Source of the DNA: Aliiroseovarius salicola
Lineage (GTDB): Bacteria > Pseudomonadota > Alphaproteobacteria > Rhodobacterales > Rhodobacteraceae
Assembly: GCF_027891095.1 (NCBI RefSeq)
Contig: NZ_JAQIIO010000002.1
Location: forward strand, 124,001 to 188,000
DNA: 64,000 bases
Direction of reading: 5' to 3'
Positions 35,052-44,279 of this stretch are shown one piece after another. A model generated the notes under the pieces. It did not search any database. It saw nothing but the letters and a program-made list of their open reading frames with translations, and was not told the DNA's origin. How positions within the stretch are numbered: the first letter of the stretch is position 1; each line of letters opens with the position of its first letter. The translations under genes and the position numbers were made by a program.

Positions 35052-37847
35052 ATGGAAGCACTTTTGGGTTTGATCGCATTGCTTTACGGATTGGGTCTGC
35101 CCGTTGGCGTGATCTATCTGCTGGTGAAAACCGGTCGGCTTGGGCGTGAAAATACCGATCTTGCAAGACGAATCCATCAGGCCGAACAGCGGTTACAGAC
35201 GATGCACCGCGATGCTCCGGCAGAGGCGCAAACTGCACCGGTCTCTGAGCAAGAACCAGAAGCTGCGGCGCGACCCCCTTTCAAAGAACCGGAAGTATCA
35301 GAGCCGAAACCCACTTCCGCAGCCGCAGATCCATGGGCGAGCAAGCAGGCGGAACCTCCGACACGAGCAGCGACGACAGATCGGTCGCGTCCCGCTGCGG
35401 CAAACGGGTCGACATCTGCGCGAGGACGACCCGCCGCCCCTGCCGAACCCTCCGCTTTTAATCGTTGGACGGGACAGCTTGGCAGCTGGCTTGTGCAGAA
35501 CTGGGTTTATGCCGTGGCCGCCGTGTCGCTTGCGCTGGCGGGGATCTTTCTGGTGCAATACGGCATCGAAAACGGCCTGTTGCCGCCGACGGCCCGTGTG
35601 CTTGCTGCCCTTGCCTTTGGTGCGGCCCTGATCGGTGCCGGAGAATATCTGCGCAAGCGTTGGGGCGATGGTGAGGACAGCCCGGTTGCCTTCCTGCCCT
35701 CGGTCTTCTCGGGTGCGGGGATCATTTCTCTTTTTGCCGGGGTTCTCTCGGCACGCCATCTGTACGACCTGATTGGACCCACCACCACCTTTGCCGGACT
35801 ACTGGCCGTGGCAGCCGGGGCAATTTTGCTCGGTTGGTTGACCGGGCCGCTGTTGTCCGCACTGGGAATTGTCGGAGCTTTCCTGACCCCGTTTTTGCTG
35901 GGGGGCAGCGGAGATGCCTCGCCTTTTGTTGCCTATCTGGGCATTGTCACGCTGGTCGGGCTGGCGATTGACACCTATCGCCGCTGGCACTGGCTGTCGG
36001 TTCTGTCGCTGGCACTGGGATATAGTCTGATCGTGCCACTGGCCTTTGCCGATGTGGATCCCGAATGGGTGATCGGATTTGCGCTGGTCATGCCTTTTGC
36101 CGCCATCATCACAATGACATGGCGCCTGATTCCACAATTGCCGGGTAAGCCGGTGTTGGCCACGCTCACACGCAATCCTCTTTATTCCAAATGGCCCCGC
36201 CGGATGCTCTTGCTGCAGGCCATGATGGCGGGCAGTACGATCTGGCTTGTATTGACGGCACAGGCGGGGACCGCTGAGTTCTGGTTGTCGACCTTCGCAC
36301 TCGTGATACTTGCAGGTGGCATCGCCATCTGGGGGCGTGGCAGTGCGGCGATGGAAGACCTGCCGATCTTCCCCGCGCTGGGCACAATCGCACTTGTCTG
36401 GCTTGAGCCAATGCTGGGGCACAACGTCTATCGGGACTTCATCGCGCCGGTGGCCGAAGGGACTGAAGAAGGCTTGCGCTGGGCCCCAATCATGCTGGTG
36501 GCATTGTCTGCCCTGCTTGGATTGGTTGCCGCTTGGCGCAGCCTCACATCTGCCTTCCATCCGCGGGTTTGGGCCTTTGCCGCGGCAGTCCTTGCGCCCG
36601 CCATGCTGACCTCGCTTGAGGTCGCCTGGTCCCCCGCGTCGATCATCGGAGATTTTCCGTGGGCGCTCACGGCAATTGCACTGGCTGGCCTGATGGTCCT
36701 GAAACTTGAGCGATTTGCACGCGCCGGAGATGAGGACAAGATGCGCCTGTCGCTGGTGCTGATTTCCGCGCTCGGCTTGATAAGTTTTGCCATGATGTTG
36801 CTTCTGTCGCCTTCTGCGCTGACTGTGGCTCTGGCCTTCACGGTGTTGGCGGCGGTAGAGATTGACCGGCGCTTTGACCTGCCTTTGCTGGAATGGTTTG
36901 CGGTGATTGGTGCGATCCTTGTTTCGGCCCGCCTGGTGATCCATCCCGGTCTATTTTGGGCGGATAACGCCCCGATTGGCCAAGTGTCTTTCGCTTTTGT
37001 GGGATCCATCTTGCCGCTGGCAGGTGCCTGGTATTTGGCGCGGCAGCGCGACCGGATCAAAGCACTGGTCACTTTGGAAAGCGCGGCCCTGTCATTGACA
37101 GCCATCTTTGCGGCGGTCCTTCTGGATCGTTGGATCGAAATGGTGACAGGTGACAGAGGAGAGCGGCATTGGGGAACCGGCCTGAATGCGCTGATCTGGC
37201 TCGTCGCCGCGAGCGTGCAGGCGTGGCGTCTGCAGCTGGGCGGACGTTTGGCCAAGATGCGTATGGTGCTCGGCGGGATCTATGCTGTGCTGGCCATCGG
37301 CTATTTGGCACGTGGGTTGAGCGAGGATAATCCATTCCTCAGCAACAGCGAAGTGATCCATGGCTGGCCGGTCCTCAGCACCCTCACGGTGGCCTATGCC
37401 CTTCCGGCGATTTTGATGCTGTTGGTCACGCGGTTCATGCCACATCTGCCGCGTCAGTTTGGTCTTGGTCTCCTGGTGGCCGGAGTTGGGCTTTTGATCT
37501 TCTGGGTCGTGGCCGAGATTGCCCATTTCTGGCGTGGCCCGGTGTTGCCCGACATGCCTATGCGCCAGCCAGAGCTTTACACTTATACCGTTGCAATGCT
37601 GATGGCAGGGGCAGGGTTGTTGTATCAGGCGATTGCACGTCAATCCGACCTTCTGCGCCGGGGTGCGATGGGGGTCATCGCCCTGACCGTGGCCAAGGTG
37701 TTCCTCGTGGATATCTCGGGGTTGGATGGGTTGATGCGCGTGTTCTCGTTCCTTGCCCTTGGCCTGTCACTCGCGGGATTGGCCTGGCTCAATCGCTGGG
37801 CGTCGATGCAAGGTAAAGAGATACAGGACAAAGAGAGGGCGGAATGA
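35052..37847 (+). CDS. DUF2339 polytopic membrane protein
   Basis: 931 aa. After one N-terminal helix and a Pro/Ala/Glu-rich soluble stretch (about residues 45-135) come more than twenty hydrophobic segments to the C-terminus. The family is marked by NWVYAVAAVSLALAGIFLVQ, a run of helices and GAMGVIALTVAKVFLVDISGL with LDGLMRVFSFLALGLSLAG. DUF2339 proteins are widespread and of unknown function. GGAGTT lies before the ATG. The next gene overlaps its stop as ATGA. Confidence 0.9.
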   Translation: MEALLGLIALLYGLGLPVGVIYLLVKTGRLGRENTDLARRIHQAEQRLQTMHRDAPAEAQTAPVSEQEPEAAARPPFKEPEVSEPKPTSAAADPWASKQAEPPTRAATTDRSRPAAANGSTSARGRPAAPAEPSAFNRWTGQLGSWLVQNWVYAVAAVSLALAGIFLVQYGIENGLLPPTARVLAALAFGAALIGAGEYLRKRWGDGEDSPVAFLPSVFSGAGIISLFAGVLSARHLYDLIGPTTTFAGLLAVAAGAILLGWLTGPLLSALGIVGAFLTPFLLGGSGDASPFVAYLGIVTLVGLAIDTYRRWHWLSVLSLALGYSLIVPLAFADVDPEWVIGFALVMPFAAIITMTWRLIPQLPGKPVLATLTRNPLYSKWPRRMLLLQAMMAGSTIWLVLTAQAGTAEFWLSTFALVILAGGIAIWGRGSAAMEDLPIFPALGTIALVWLEPMLGHNVYRDFIAPVAEGTEEGLRWAPIMLVALSALLGLVAAWRSLTSAFHPRVWAFAAAVLAPAMLTSLEVAWSPASIIGDFPWALTAIALAGLMVLKLERFARAGDEDKMRLSLVLISALGLISFAMMLLLSPSALTVALAFTVLAAVEIDRRFDLPLLEWFAVIGAILVSARLVIHPGLFWADNAPIGQVSFAFVGSILPLAGAWYLARQRDRIKALVTLESAALSLTAIFAAVLLDRWIEMVTGDRGERHWGTGLNALIWLVAASVQAWRLQLGGRLAKMRMVLGGIYAVLAIGYLARGLSEDNPFLSNSEVIHGWPVLSTLTVAYALPAILMLLVTRFMPHLPRQFGLGLLVAGVGLLIFWVVAEIAHFWRGPVLPDMPMRQPELYTYTVAMLMAGAGLLYQAIARQSDLLRRGAMGVIALTVAKVFLVDISGLDGLMRVFSFLALGLSLAGLAWLNRWASMQGKEIQDKERAE

Positions 37848-39139
37848 TCCGCGTCCTTGTGCTTGGGGCTTATGGTCTGATCGGAGCCGGGATCACGCGG
37901 CACTTGATTTCGCAGGAATATGAGGTGGTTGGTCTGGGACGCGAGGCAGCTACGGCCCACCGCCTCTTTCCCGATCTGGAATGGAGAATTGTCGATCTGC
38001 GAGAGCTGACCGACCCTGCTGCATGGGTGCCGGTTCTGGACGGTATTGATGCAGTTGTGAATTGCGCCGGGGCTTTGCAGGACGGGGCCGAGGATGACCT
38101 GTCAGCTGTTCATCACCTGATGCCAGCCGCACTTGGTGAGGCCGCTGCTGAACGCAAATTGCCCGTGGTGCAAATCTCCGCCGTAGGCGTGGCCCCTGAT
38201 GCGAGCACCGCATTTTTCCGCACGAAAGCTGAAGGTGACGCGGCCCTTTTGACATCGGGAACTCCGGTCTGGATCCTGCGCCCCGGATTGGTGATCTCGC
38301 AGCAGGCCTATGGCGGCACCGCTCTGATCCGCATGTTGGCGGCCGTACCCTTGGTGCAACCATTGGCTTTGGGGAAGACCCCTGTGCAATGTGTCGGCAT
38401 CGCAGATCTCGCGCATGCGGTTGATCGCGCCTTGAAGGGTGAGTTGCCGACGGGCACCCCAATTGACCTCGTTGAAGAACAGCCCCGGCCTCTGCGAGAG
38501 GTGATTGCCTTGCACCGCCGATGGCTGGGTTTTGCGCCGGCCCGGCTTTACCTCCCCCTGCCACGGATCTTGTTGCCGATATTGGGATGGGTCGCAGATG
38601 GGTTGGGACGTCTTGGATGGCGATCACCATTGCGCAGCACGGCGCTTGAAGTGATGAAAACCGGGGTTGCGGGAGATCCGGTGCCATATCGCAGGGCAGG
38701 AGGGCAAATCGCGTCCCTGGAGCAGCAACTGACCGCGACACCGGTTGGGACCGAGCATCGGCTGCAAGCGCGTTTGTCACTGCTCATGCCGCTGGTGCTG
38801 ATGGGGCTGTCGCTTTTTTGGATCCTGTCGGGTGTGGTCGGGGTGGTGTCGCTGTCAATGGCTGCAGAGGTATTGGTCGAGGCTGGATGGTCGCTATTTG
38901 CGGCCAAAGCTACGGTTTTGTTTTGGTCCGCAATCGACATCGCCATTGGGCTGGCAGTCCTTTGGCGCGCCCATGCCGCACGCGCCTGTTGGGCGATGAT
39001 TGTCGTCAGTCTAGTTTACCTTATCTCGGCCAGTGCTCTGGCACCTTCTCTGTGGCTGGATCCGCTGGGAGCGCTGGTCAAAGTGATCCCCGTGATCCTG
39101 TCGGCGCTGCTTTTGCGCATGTTGCTGGAGAACCGGTGA
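37844..39139 (+). CDS. NAD(P)-binding SDR domain fused to a DoxX-like membrane domain
   Basis: 431 aa. Residues 1-290 are an atypical short-chain dehydrogenase (complex I NDUFA9-like): VLGAYGLIGAGITRHLI for the nucleotide, then WILRPGLVISQQAYGG. Residues from about 305 form four transmembrane helices of the DoxX-like type (LLMPLVLMGLSLFWILSG and onward). This fusion is known in proteobacteria, but its substrate is not. It is joined to the DUF2339 gene by ATGA and to the DUF2269 gene by TGATG, forming a three-gene membrane operon. Confidence 0.87.
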   Translation: MIRVLVLGAYGLIGAGITRHLISQEYEVVGLGREAATAHRLFPDLEWRIVDLRELTDPAAWVPVLDGIDAVVNCAGALQDGAEDDLSAVHHLMPAALGEAAAERKLPVVQISAVGVAPDASTAFFRTKAEGDAALLTSGTPVWILRPGLVISQQAYGGTALIRMLAAVPLVQPLALGKTPVQCVGIADLAHAVDRALKGELPTGTPIDLVEEQPRPLREVIALHRRWLGFAPARLYLPLPRILLPILGWVADGLGRLGWRSPLRSTALEVMKTGVAGDPVPYRRAGGQIASLEQQLTATPVGTEHRLQARLSLLMPLVLMGLSLFWILSGVVGVVSLSMAAEVLVEAGWSLFAAKATVLFWSAIDIAIGLAVLWRAHAARACWAMIVVSLVYLISASALAPSLWLDPLGALVKVIPVILSALLLRMLLENR

Positions 39140-39612
39140 TGGACTGGCTGATCTTTTTGCGCTGGGCGCATATTCTTGGGGCCGCGGTCCTGATGGGCAC
39201 CGGGGCCGGGATTGCGTTTTTCATGGTGATGGCGCAACGCTCCCGCGATCCGGCACTGATAGCCCATGTGGCCGGCAGTGTGGTCGTGGCTGACACGCTT
39301 TTCACGGCCACCGCTGCTGTAATCCAGCCGATCACTGGCACGCTTTTGGCATGGGAGATGGGGTGGAGCCTGACCGAGCCTTGGTTGCTTGCCGGGATTG
39401 GGCTTTACCTGTTTGTGGGTCTGTTCTGGCTGCCCGTGGTCCGGATCCAGATCCGCCTGCGGGATCTGGCGCGACAGGCCGCGCAGACGAATACTCCATT
39501 GCCCGATCGCTATCACCAGCTTTATCGTATCTGGTTCGCCTTCGGCTGGCCTGCGTTTCTTGCGATGTTGATGATCTTTTGGGTGATGATCGCGCGGCCC
39601 GAGTTGTGGTGA
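39139..39612 (+). CDS. DUF2269 family membrane protein
   Basis: 157 aa. Four transmembrane helices; the N-terminus MDWLIFLRWAHILGAAVLMG with an intramembrane His is typical of DUF2269. The function is unknown. ATG 39139 shares a base with the stop of the SDR-DoxX gene. It ends 6 bp before dispersed element E. Confidence 0.87.
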   Translation: MDWLIFLRWAHILGAAVLMGTGAGIAFFMVMAQRSRDPALIAHVAGSVVVADTLFTATAAVIQPITGTLLAWEMGWSLTEPWLLAGIGLYLFVGLFWLPVVRIQIRLRDLARQAAQTNTPLPDRYHQLYRIWFAFGWPAFLAMLMIFWVMIARPELW

Positions 39613-39618
39613 GCCTTG

Positions 39619-39676
39619 AAGGGGCGTTGCGCCTCGGCCTTACGGCCTCACCCCAAGGTATTTATGGCAAGAAAAA
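39619..39676 (+). repeat. Dispersed two-hairpin element, copy E
   Basis: GGCG-tt-GCGCC-type hairpin inside GGGGCGTTGCGCC, then GGCC-ttac-GGCC, then TCACCCCAAGGTATTT, ATG and GCAAGAAAAAG. It fills the gap between the convergent DUF2269 and globin genes. Confidence 0.85.
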
Positions 39677-39684
39677 GCAGAATA

Positions 39685-40110
39685 TCAGGAGAGGCTGGGG
39701 GCTTTGGTTGCAGGCCGGTGCAGGTCTTCAACACCCAGTCGCAAGCCGCGTCCGATCCTATGGGCGAGGGCAATCCAGGGGCGGGCGGTTTGGGGGGGCA
39801 GAATTTCTGAAACCACCTCTTCGAAGAGCGCAAGCCAGGGGTCGAAATGCTCTGAAAAGACATTTCCTGCCTGCATATGTGCGCGCATCGGGTTGCCGTC
39901 ATAGCCGGGCTCGCGCAGGATGGCCCCGCGCCAGAAACGTGCGATCAATGCGATGTGTTTGTCCCATTCCGCGTCTGTTTCCCCCACATGCCCGTTGAAG
40001 ATCGGACCAAGTTCGGGGTGCTGGCGGATGCGGGAGTAGAATGTGTTCAGCACGCGGTCGATCTCATCACCTGAGATGTCAAAAAGCTGCATTGGATTGG
40101 GATGGGTCAT
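39685..40110 (-). CDS. Truncated haemoglobin, group III
   Basis: 141 aa from MTHPNPMQLFD. A 2-on-2 globin: DRVLNTFYSRIRQHPELGPIF holds the B9/B10 Phe-Tyr pair, WDKHIALIARFWRGAIL follows, and the proximal haem His is in PMRAHMQAG. The pattern and length fit group III, linked to microaerobic or NO handling in other bacteria. GAGGCGAG precedes the start. It is divergent from the ileS leader by about 110-140 bp. Confidence 0.88.
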   Translation of the reverse strand: MTHPNPMQLFDISGDEIDRVLNTFYSRIRQHPELGPIFNGHVGETDAEWDKHIALIARFWRGAILREPGYDGNPMRAHMQAGNVFSEHFDPWLALFEEVVSEILPPQTARPWIALAHRIGRGLRLGVEDLHRPATKAPSLS

Positions 40111-40219
40111 ATCTCGCCTCGTTATTCCGAGAGAAATAGTCGGAAAGAGGGGCGTTGCCAAGAGGGTGGATCAGGGCAATTCAGCGCAGCCCAACTGCGT
40201 TCTCTCCAGCCATCATGGC

Positions 40220-40248
40220 TTTACGCCACGCGCACGCGGGCCTATAAC
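40220..40248 (+). promoter_or_regulatory. Promoter of the ileS leader
   Basis: TTTACG (40220-40225), a 17-bp spacer and TATAAC (40243-40248). Transcription would start at about 40255, exactly at the ATG of the Ile-rich leader ORF. Confidence 0.6.
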
Positions 40249-40254
40249 GCCCCC

Positions 40255-40314
40255 ATGATGCGACATATGCCCATCATTATTATTCGAATTACATACCCGG
40301 CGCTCCTTGCTTGA
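40255..40314 (+). CDS. Ile-rich leader peptide of ileS
   Basis: 19 codons: MMRHMPIIIIRITYPALLA, ending in TGA. Codons 7-10 and 12 are Ile (ATC, ATT, ATT, ATT, ATT), far more than chance would give. It begins at or within a few nt of the predicted transcript start, so it would be translated leaderless. Downstream, CCCGGCG (40296-40302) can pair with CGCCGGG (40317-40323), or ACGCC (40316-40320) with GGCGT (40328-40332), or CCTTG (40305-40309) with CAAGG (40325-40329); these exclude one another. The layout is that of an amino-acid-sensing attenuator for the Ile-tRNA synthetase gene 78 bp later. Confidence 0.65.
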   Translation: MMRHMPIIIIRITYPALLA

Positions 40315-40392
40315 GACGCCGGGACAAGGCGTATGGACCAGCCGCGCCGCTCCTTCCCAAACATCCAGAAGTTTCCGAAAAGGACCGGACAC

Positions 40393-43302
40393 ATGTGTGC
40401 CGACACACCTGAATACAAAGACACGCTGAATCTTCCCGTAACTGATTTCCCGATGCGCGCGGGACTGCCCAAGCGTGAGCCGGGCTGGTTGGAGCACTGG
40501 AACAAGATCGGTATCTATGATCGCCTGCGTGAGAAGGGCAAAGCCGAGGGGCGCGAACCGTTTGTGCTGCATGATGGGCCCCCCTATGCCAACGGCCACC
40601 TGCATATTGGCCACGCGCTGAACAAGATCCTCAAGGACATGATCGTGCGTTCGCATCAGATGATGGGTCACGATGCGCGTTATGTGCCCGGCTGGGACTG
40701 CCACGGTCTGCCCATCGAATGGAAGATCGAGGAGCAATACCGAAAGAAGGGCCGCGACAAGGACGAGGTCGACGTGGTCGACTTCCGTCAGGAATGCCGC
40801 AAGTTTGCCGAAGGTTGGATCGACATCCAACGCGAGGAATTCAAGCGTCTGGGCATCACCGGCAATTGGGCTGATCCCTATCTGACCATGAATTTCCATG
40901 CAGAAGCGGTGATTGCCGAGGAATTCATGAAGTTCCTGATGAATGGCACGCTCTATCAGGGGTCCAAACCCGTGATGTGGTCGGCGGTTGAGAAAACCGC
41001 GCTGGCCGAAGCCGAGATCGAATATCACGACCACAAGTCGCACACGATCTGGGTGCCGTTCTCGTTTGCGAACGCCGAAGGTGATCTGGCTGAGGCACGC
41101 GTTGTCATCTGGACCACCACCCCTTGGACCATCCCGTCGAACAAGGCTGTGGCCTATAATGACAAGATTGCCTATGGGCTTTATCGTGTTGACGCGACCG
41201 AGGAAGAAAGCTGGACCAAACCGGGCGACCTCTATCTTTTTGCGGATGCACTGGCCGAGGATGCGCTGGGCAAATCCCGCGTGACCGAGTTCACCCGTGT
41301 GCGTGATGTAGAGGCGAGCGAGTTTGCTGGTCTGATCCTCAAACACCCGTTCCACGGCGTGGATGATGCTGAAGGCTATTGGGACTACGATGTGCCGATG
41401 ATCGACGGTGATCATGTGACCGACGACGCTGGTACGGGATTTGTGCACACCGCGCCCAGCCACGGTGCCGACGACTATGAAGCTTTCGTCAAACGCAACT
41501 GGATCGACCGCATGACCCACAATGTGGGTGAGGAATCTGAGTTCTTGCCCCATGTGCCGTTCTTTGCAGGCCTTCAGGTCTTTGACCGCAAAGGCAAGGA
41601 AGGCAAAGCCAACAACGCTGTGATCTCGAAGCTGGTTGAGGCGGGCGGTATCATTGCGCGTGGCCGCGTGACCCACTCTTATCCGCATTCGTGGCGCTCG
41701 AAAGCGCCGGTGATCTTCCGCAACACCCCGCAGTGGTTTGCATCTGTGGACCGTGAAGTGGGTGACGGGCAAGACGAGATGGGCACCACCATTCGTGCGC
41801 GCGCGCTGAATTCGATCGACAAGCTGGTGAAATGGTGGCCGCAGGCCGGTCGCAACCGTCTTTATTCGATGATCGAAGCGCGCCCGGATTGGGTGCTGTC
41901 ACGCCAACGCGCCTGGGGTGTACCGCTGACGTGCTTCGTCAAGAAAGGCGCGCTGCCGACGGACGCCGATTTCCTTCTGCGTGATGACGCTGTGAATGCC
42001 CGTATTTCCGCGGCCTTCGAGGCCGAGGGTGCGGACGCTTGGTACAAGCAGGGGGCTAAAGAACTGTTCATCGGTGACGCCGCCAACCCAGAGGATTACG
42101 AGCAGGTGTTTGACGTGCTTGACGTGTGGTTCGACAGTGGTTCCACCCACTCTTTTGTGCTGCGTGACCGCGAAGATGGCACCGAAGATGGGATTGCGGA
42201 TGTCTACCTCGAAGGCACCGACCAACACCGCGGTTGGTTCCACTCATCGCTTCTGCAGGCCTGCGGCACCAAGGGGCGTGCGCCTTACAAGAACGTGGTG
42301 ACCCACGGGTTCACGCTGGATGAAAAGGGCATGAAAATGTCCAAATCGCTCGGCAATACCATCGTGCCGGAGCAGGTGGTGAAACAGTACGGTGCTGACG
42401 TCTTGCGCCTCTGGGTGGCGCAAGCCGACTATATGGTTGATCAGCGTATCGGGCCGGAGATCCTGAAAGGGGTGGCCGACAGTTATCGTCGCCTGCGCAA
42501 CACGATGCGCTTTATGCTGGGCAATCTTGCAGGCTTTGATGAAAGCGAGCGTGTGGATGTGGCAGACATGCCCGAGCTGGAACGCTGGGTGCTGCACCGT
42601 CTGGCAGAGCTCGATCATCAGGTGCGTGAAGGCTACAAAACCTTTGACTTCCAGGGCGTGTTCTCGGCGGTGTTCAACTTTGCCACCGTGGATCTGTCGA
42701 GCTTCTATTTCGACATTCGCAAGGATGCGCTTTATTGCGATGGCGCAGACAGTCTGAACCGCCGAGCCGCGCGCACGGTGCTGGACATCCTGTTCCACCG
42801 CCTGACCACGTGGCTCGCGCCGGTCTTGACGTTCACCATGGAAGATGTGTGGCTCGAACGCTTCCCGGGCGAAGACAGCTCGGTCCACCTGATCGACTTC
42901 CCGGATACGCCCGCCGATTGGCTGGATGAACCTCTGGCCGCCAAATGGGCCGGGATCCGCCAGACCCGTCGTGTCGTGACTGCGGCGCTTGAGATCCAGC
43001 GCCGTGATAAGGTGATTGGGGCTTCGTTGGAAGCGGCGCCCGTGGTGCATGTACGCGATGCCGAGGTGCTTGACGCGCTGAAATCCGTCAATTTTGCAGA
43101 TGTATCGATCACCTCGCAGGTGGTGCTGACCAATGATCCCCTGCCGGCCGAGGCGTTCCGCCTCCCGGAAGTGGAAGGGGTTGGCGTGGTGTTTGAAAAA
43201 GCATCAGGTGAGAAATGCCAGCGCTGCTGGAAGATCCTGCCGGATGTGGACAAACACGACCATGCAGGCACCTGCGGTCGCTGCGACAGCGCGCTGGGTT
43301 GA
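40393..43302 (+). CDS. ileS: Isoleucyl-tRNA synthetase
   Basis: 969 aa class I synthetase that charges tRNA-Ile and edits valine. HIGH motif at residues 71-74 (NGHLHIGHAL), KMSKS near residue 646 (GMKMSKSLGN), the editing-domain block WTTTPWTIPSNKAVAYND, and a C-terminal zinc finger with CQRCWKILPD and CGRCDSALG. ATG 40393 (MCADTPEYKD) is preceded by AAGGA at 9 nt; an in-frame ATG at 40333 would put the start within the leader structures. A strong terminator follows the stop. Confidence 0.96.
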   Translation: MCADTPEYKDTLNLPVTDFPMRAGLPKREPGWLEHWNKIGIYDRLREKGKAEGREPFVLHDGPPYANGHLHIGHALNKILKDMIVRSHQMMGHDARYVPGWDCHGLPIEWKIEEQYRKKGRDKDEVDVVDFRQECRKFAEGWIDIQREEFKRLGITGNWADPYLTMNFHAEAVIAEEFMKFLMNGTLYQGSKPVMWSAVEKTALAEAEIEYHDHKSHTIWVPFSFANAEGDLAEARVVIWTTTPWTIPSNKAVAYNDKIAYGLYRVDATEEESWTKPGDLYLFADALAEDALGKSRVTEFTRVRDVEASEFAGLILKHPFHGVDDAEGYWDYDVPMIDGDHVTDDAGTGFVHTAPSHGADDYEAFVKRNWIDRMTHNVGEESEFLPHVPFFAGLQVFDRKGKEGKANNAVISKLVEAGGIIARGRVTHSYPHSWRSKAPVIFRNTPQWFASVDREVGDGQDEMGTTIRARALNSIDKLVKWWPQAGRNRLYSMIEARPDWVLSRQRAWGVPLTCFVKKGALPTDADFLLRDDAVNARISAAFEAEGADAWYKQGAKELFIGDAANPEDYEQVFDVLDVWFDSGSTHSFVLRDREDGTEDGIADVYLEGTDQHRGWFHSSLLQACGTKGRAPYKNVVTHGFTLDEKGMKMSKSLGNTIVPEQVVKQYGADVLRLWVAQADYMVDQRIGPEILKGVADSYRRLRNTMRFMLGNLAGFDESERVDVADMPELERWVLHRLAELDHQVREGYKTFDFQGVFSAVFNFATVDLSSFYFDIRKDALYCDGADSLNRRAARTVLDILFHRLTTWLAPVLTFTMEDVWLERFPGEDSSVHLIDFPDTPADWLDEPLAAKWAGIRQTRRVVTAALEIQRRDKVIGASLEAAPVVHVRDAEVLDALKSVNFADVSITSQVVLTNDPLPAEAFRLPEVEGVGVVFEKASGEKCQRCWKILPDVDKHDHAGTCGRCDSALG

Positions 43303-43309
43303 TTGAAAC

Positions 43310-43340
43310 GGGGCGGGCCAATGGTCCGCCCCTTTGCTTT
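43310..43340 (+). terminator. Intrinsic terminator after ileS
   Basis: GGGGCGGGCC-aat-GGTCCGCCCC (one G-U pair) followed by TTTGCTTTT, 8 bp past the ileS stop. Confidence 0.8.
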
Positions 43341-43364
43341 TGACCGCTTGAAACACTGGATGCT

Positions 43365-44135
43365 ATGGCCCGTCGTTCCCGAACCACCAAACTCCCCGCT
43401 CCATTTCTGAGGCGCATCTCGATCCGCACAGATGTGTTGCCCCTGCCGCAGACCTACCCCTGCGACCTTCCGTGGCTCGATGAGGGTTTTGAACTTGAGT
43501 TTGACCAGCCGGTCACCATTTTTTGCGGGGAAAACGGTGCAGGGAAATCCACACTAATCGAAGCAATCGCCGATATTTGCGGTTTCAGTGACACTGGGGG
43601 AAACCGTTCCGTCGCCGCCGCGGGACATGATTACCAGGATGAGGTGAATGGCGCGGCGCTTGGGCAGGCCTTGCGCGGAAGTTGGTTGCCCAAGGTGACC
43701 AGTGGGTGGTTCTTCCGGGCCGAGACCTTTTTCTCCATGGCCCGTCGACTGGACGGGTTGGGTAGCCCAAACGCAGATTTCCTTTCTCATTCTCATGGCG
43801 AAGGGTTTCTACGCTTTTTTGAAAAACGCATGTCGCGGCAGGGGATCTATCTGTTTGACGAGCCGGAAAGCGCGCTGTCCCCCCGCCGGCAAATCGAACT
43901 GTTGCGGTTTTTGGTAGACGTGCAAAATCATGCGGGCGCACAGGTGATCTTGTCGACCCACTCACCGATCCTAATGGCGACCCCGGGTGCGGATTTGCGA
44001 ACGATCACCCATCGCGGGATCTTTCCTACGTCCTTTCGGGATACGGAGCACTTCAAGCTTTACCAGTCCTTTGCGCTGGATCCGGAAGGGTTTTTGGCCG
44101 CCGCACTGGAGGGCGATTGGGACGCGATTGTGTGA
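43365..44135 (+). CDS. AAA family ATPase (ABC-like, COG3910 type)
   Basis: 256 aa. The fold is that of stand-alone SMC/ABC-like ATPases: Walker A FCGENGAGKSTLIEAIA (residues 50-64), a signature FLSHSHGEGFLRFFEKR, Walker B IYLFDEPESALSPR and the switch His in ILSTHSPILMA. No membrane partner is nearby. Such proteins often stand alone; their role is unknown. It lies after the ileS terminator and so needs its own promoter, which I cannot point to in the 62-bp gap. Confidence 0.85.
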   Translation: MARRSRTTKLPAPFLRRISIRTDVLPLPQTYPCDLPWLDEGFELEFDQPVTIFCGENGAGKSTLIEAIADICGFSDTGGNRSVAAAGHDYQDEVNGAALGQALRGSWLPKVTSGWFFRAETFFSMARRLDGLGSPNADFLSHSHGEGFLRFFEKRMSRQGIYLFDEPESALSPRRQIELLRFLVDVQNHAGAQVILSTHSPILMATPGADLRTITHRGIFPTSFRDTEHFKLYQSFALDPEGFLAAALEGDWDAIV

Positions 44136-44204
44136 TGCCCGGCTAAGGCATTATGAGCCTCGCCTTTGGCTCGGCGCTTATGGTCGCTCACGTCGTGAGC
44201 TTGA

Positions 44205-44261
44205 CAGGGGCTTTGCCCCCGAGCCTGCGGCTCTCCCCCAAGGTATTTTCAGCAAGAAAAA
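44205..44261 (+). repeat. Dispersed two-hairpin element, copy F
   Basis: GGGGC-ttt-GCCCC hairpin, GAGCC-tgc-GGCTC hairpin, CTCCCCCAAGGTATTTT, CAGCAAGAAAAA. An additional GCTCAC-gtc-GTGAGC hairpin lies just before it (44186-44200), as in copy H. It is arranged tail to tail with copy G. Confidence 0.85.
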
Positions 44262-44279
44262 TGCGCGTACCCACCTGTC

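Noticed and set aside
35799-36944. Long - strand frame opposite the DUF2339 gene
   Set aside because: Low-complexity Gln/Arg/His sequence, a shadow of hydrophobic codons on the other strand.
40213-41772. Long open frame on the - strand (519 codons) opposite ileS
   Set aside because: Antisense to conserved ileS and to its leader; no family pattern.
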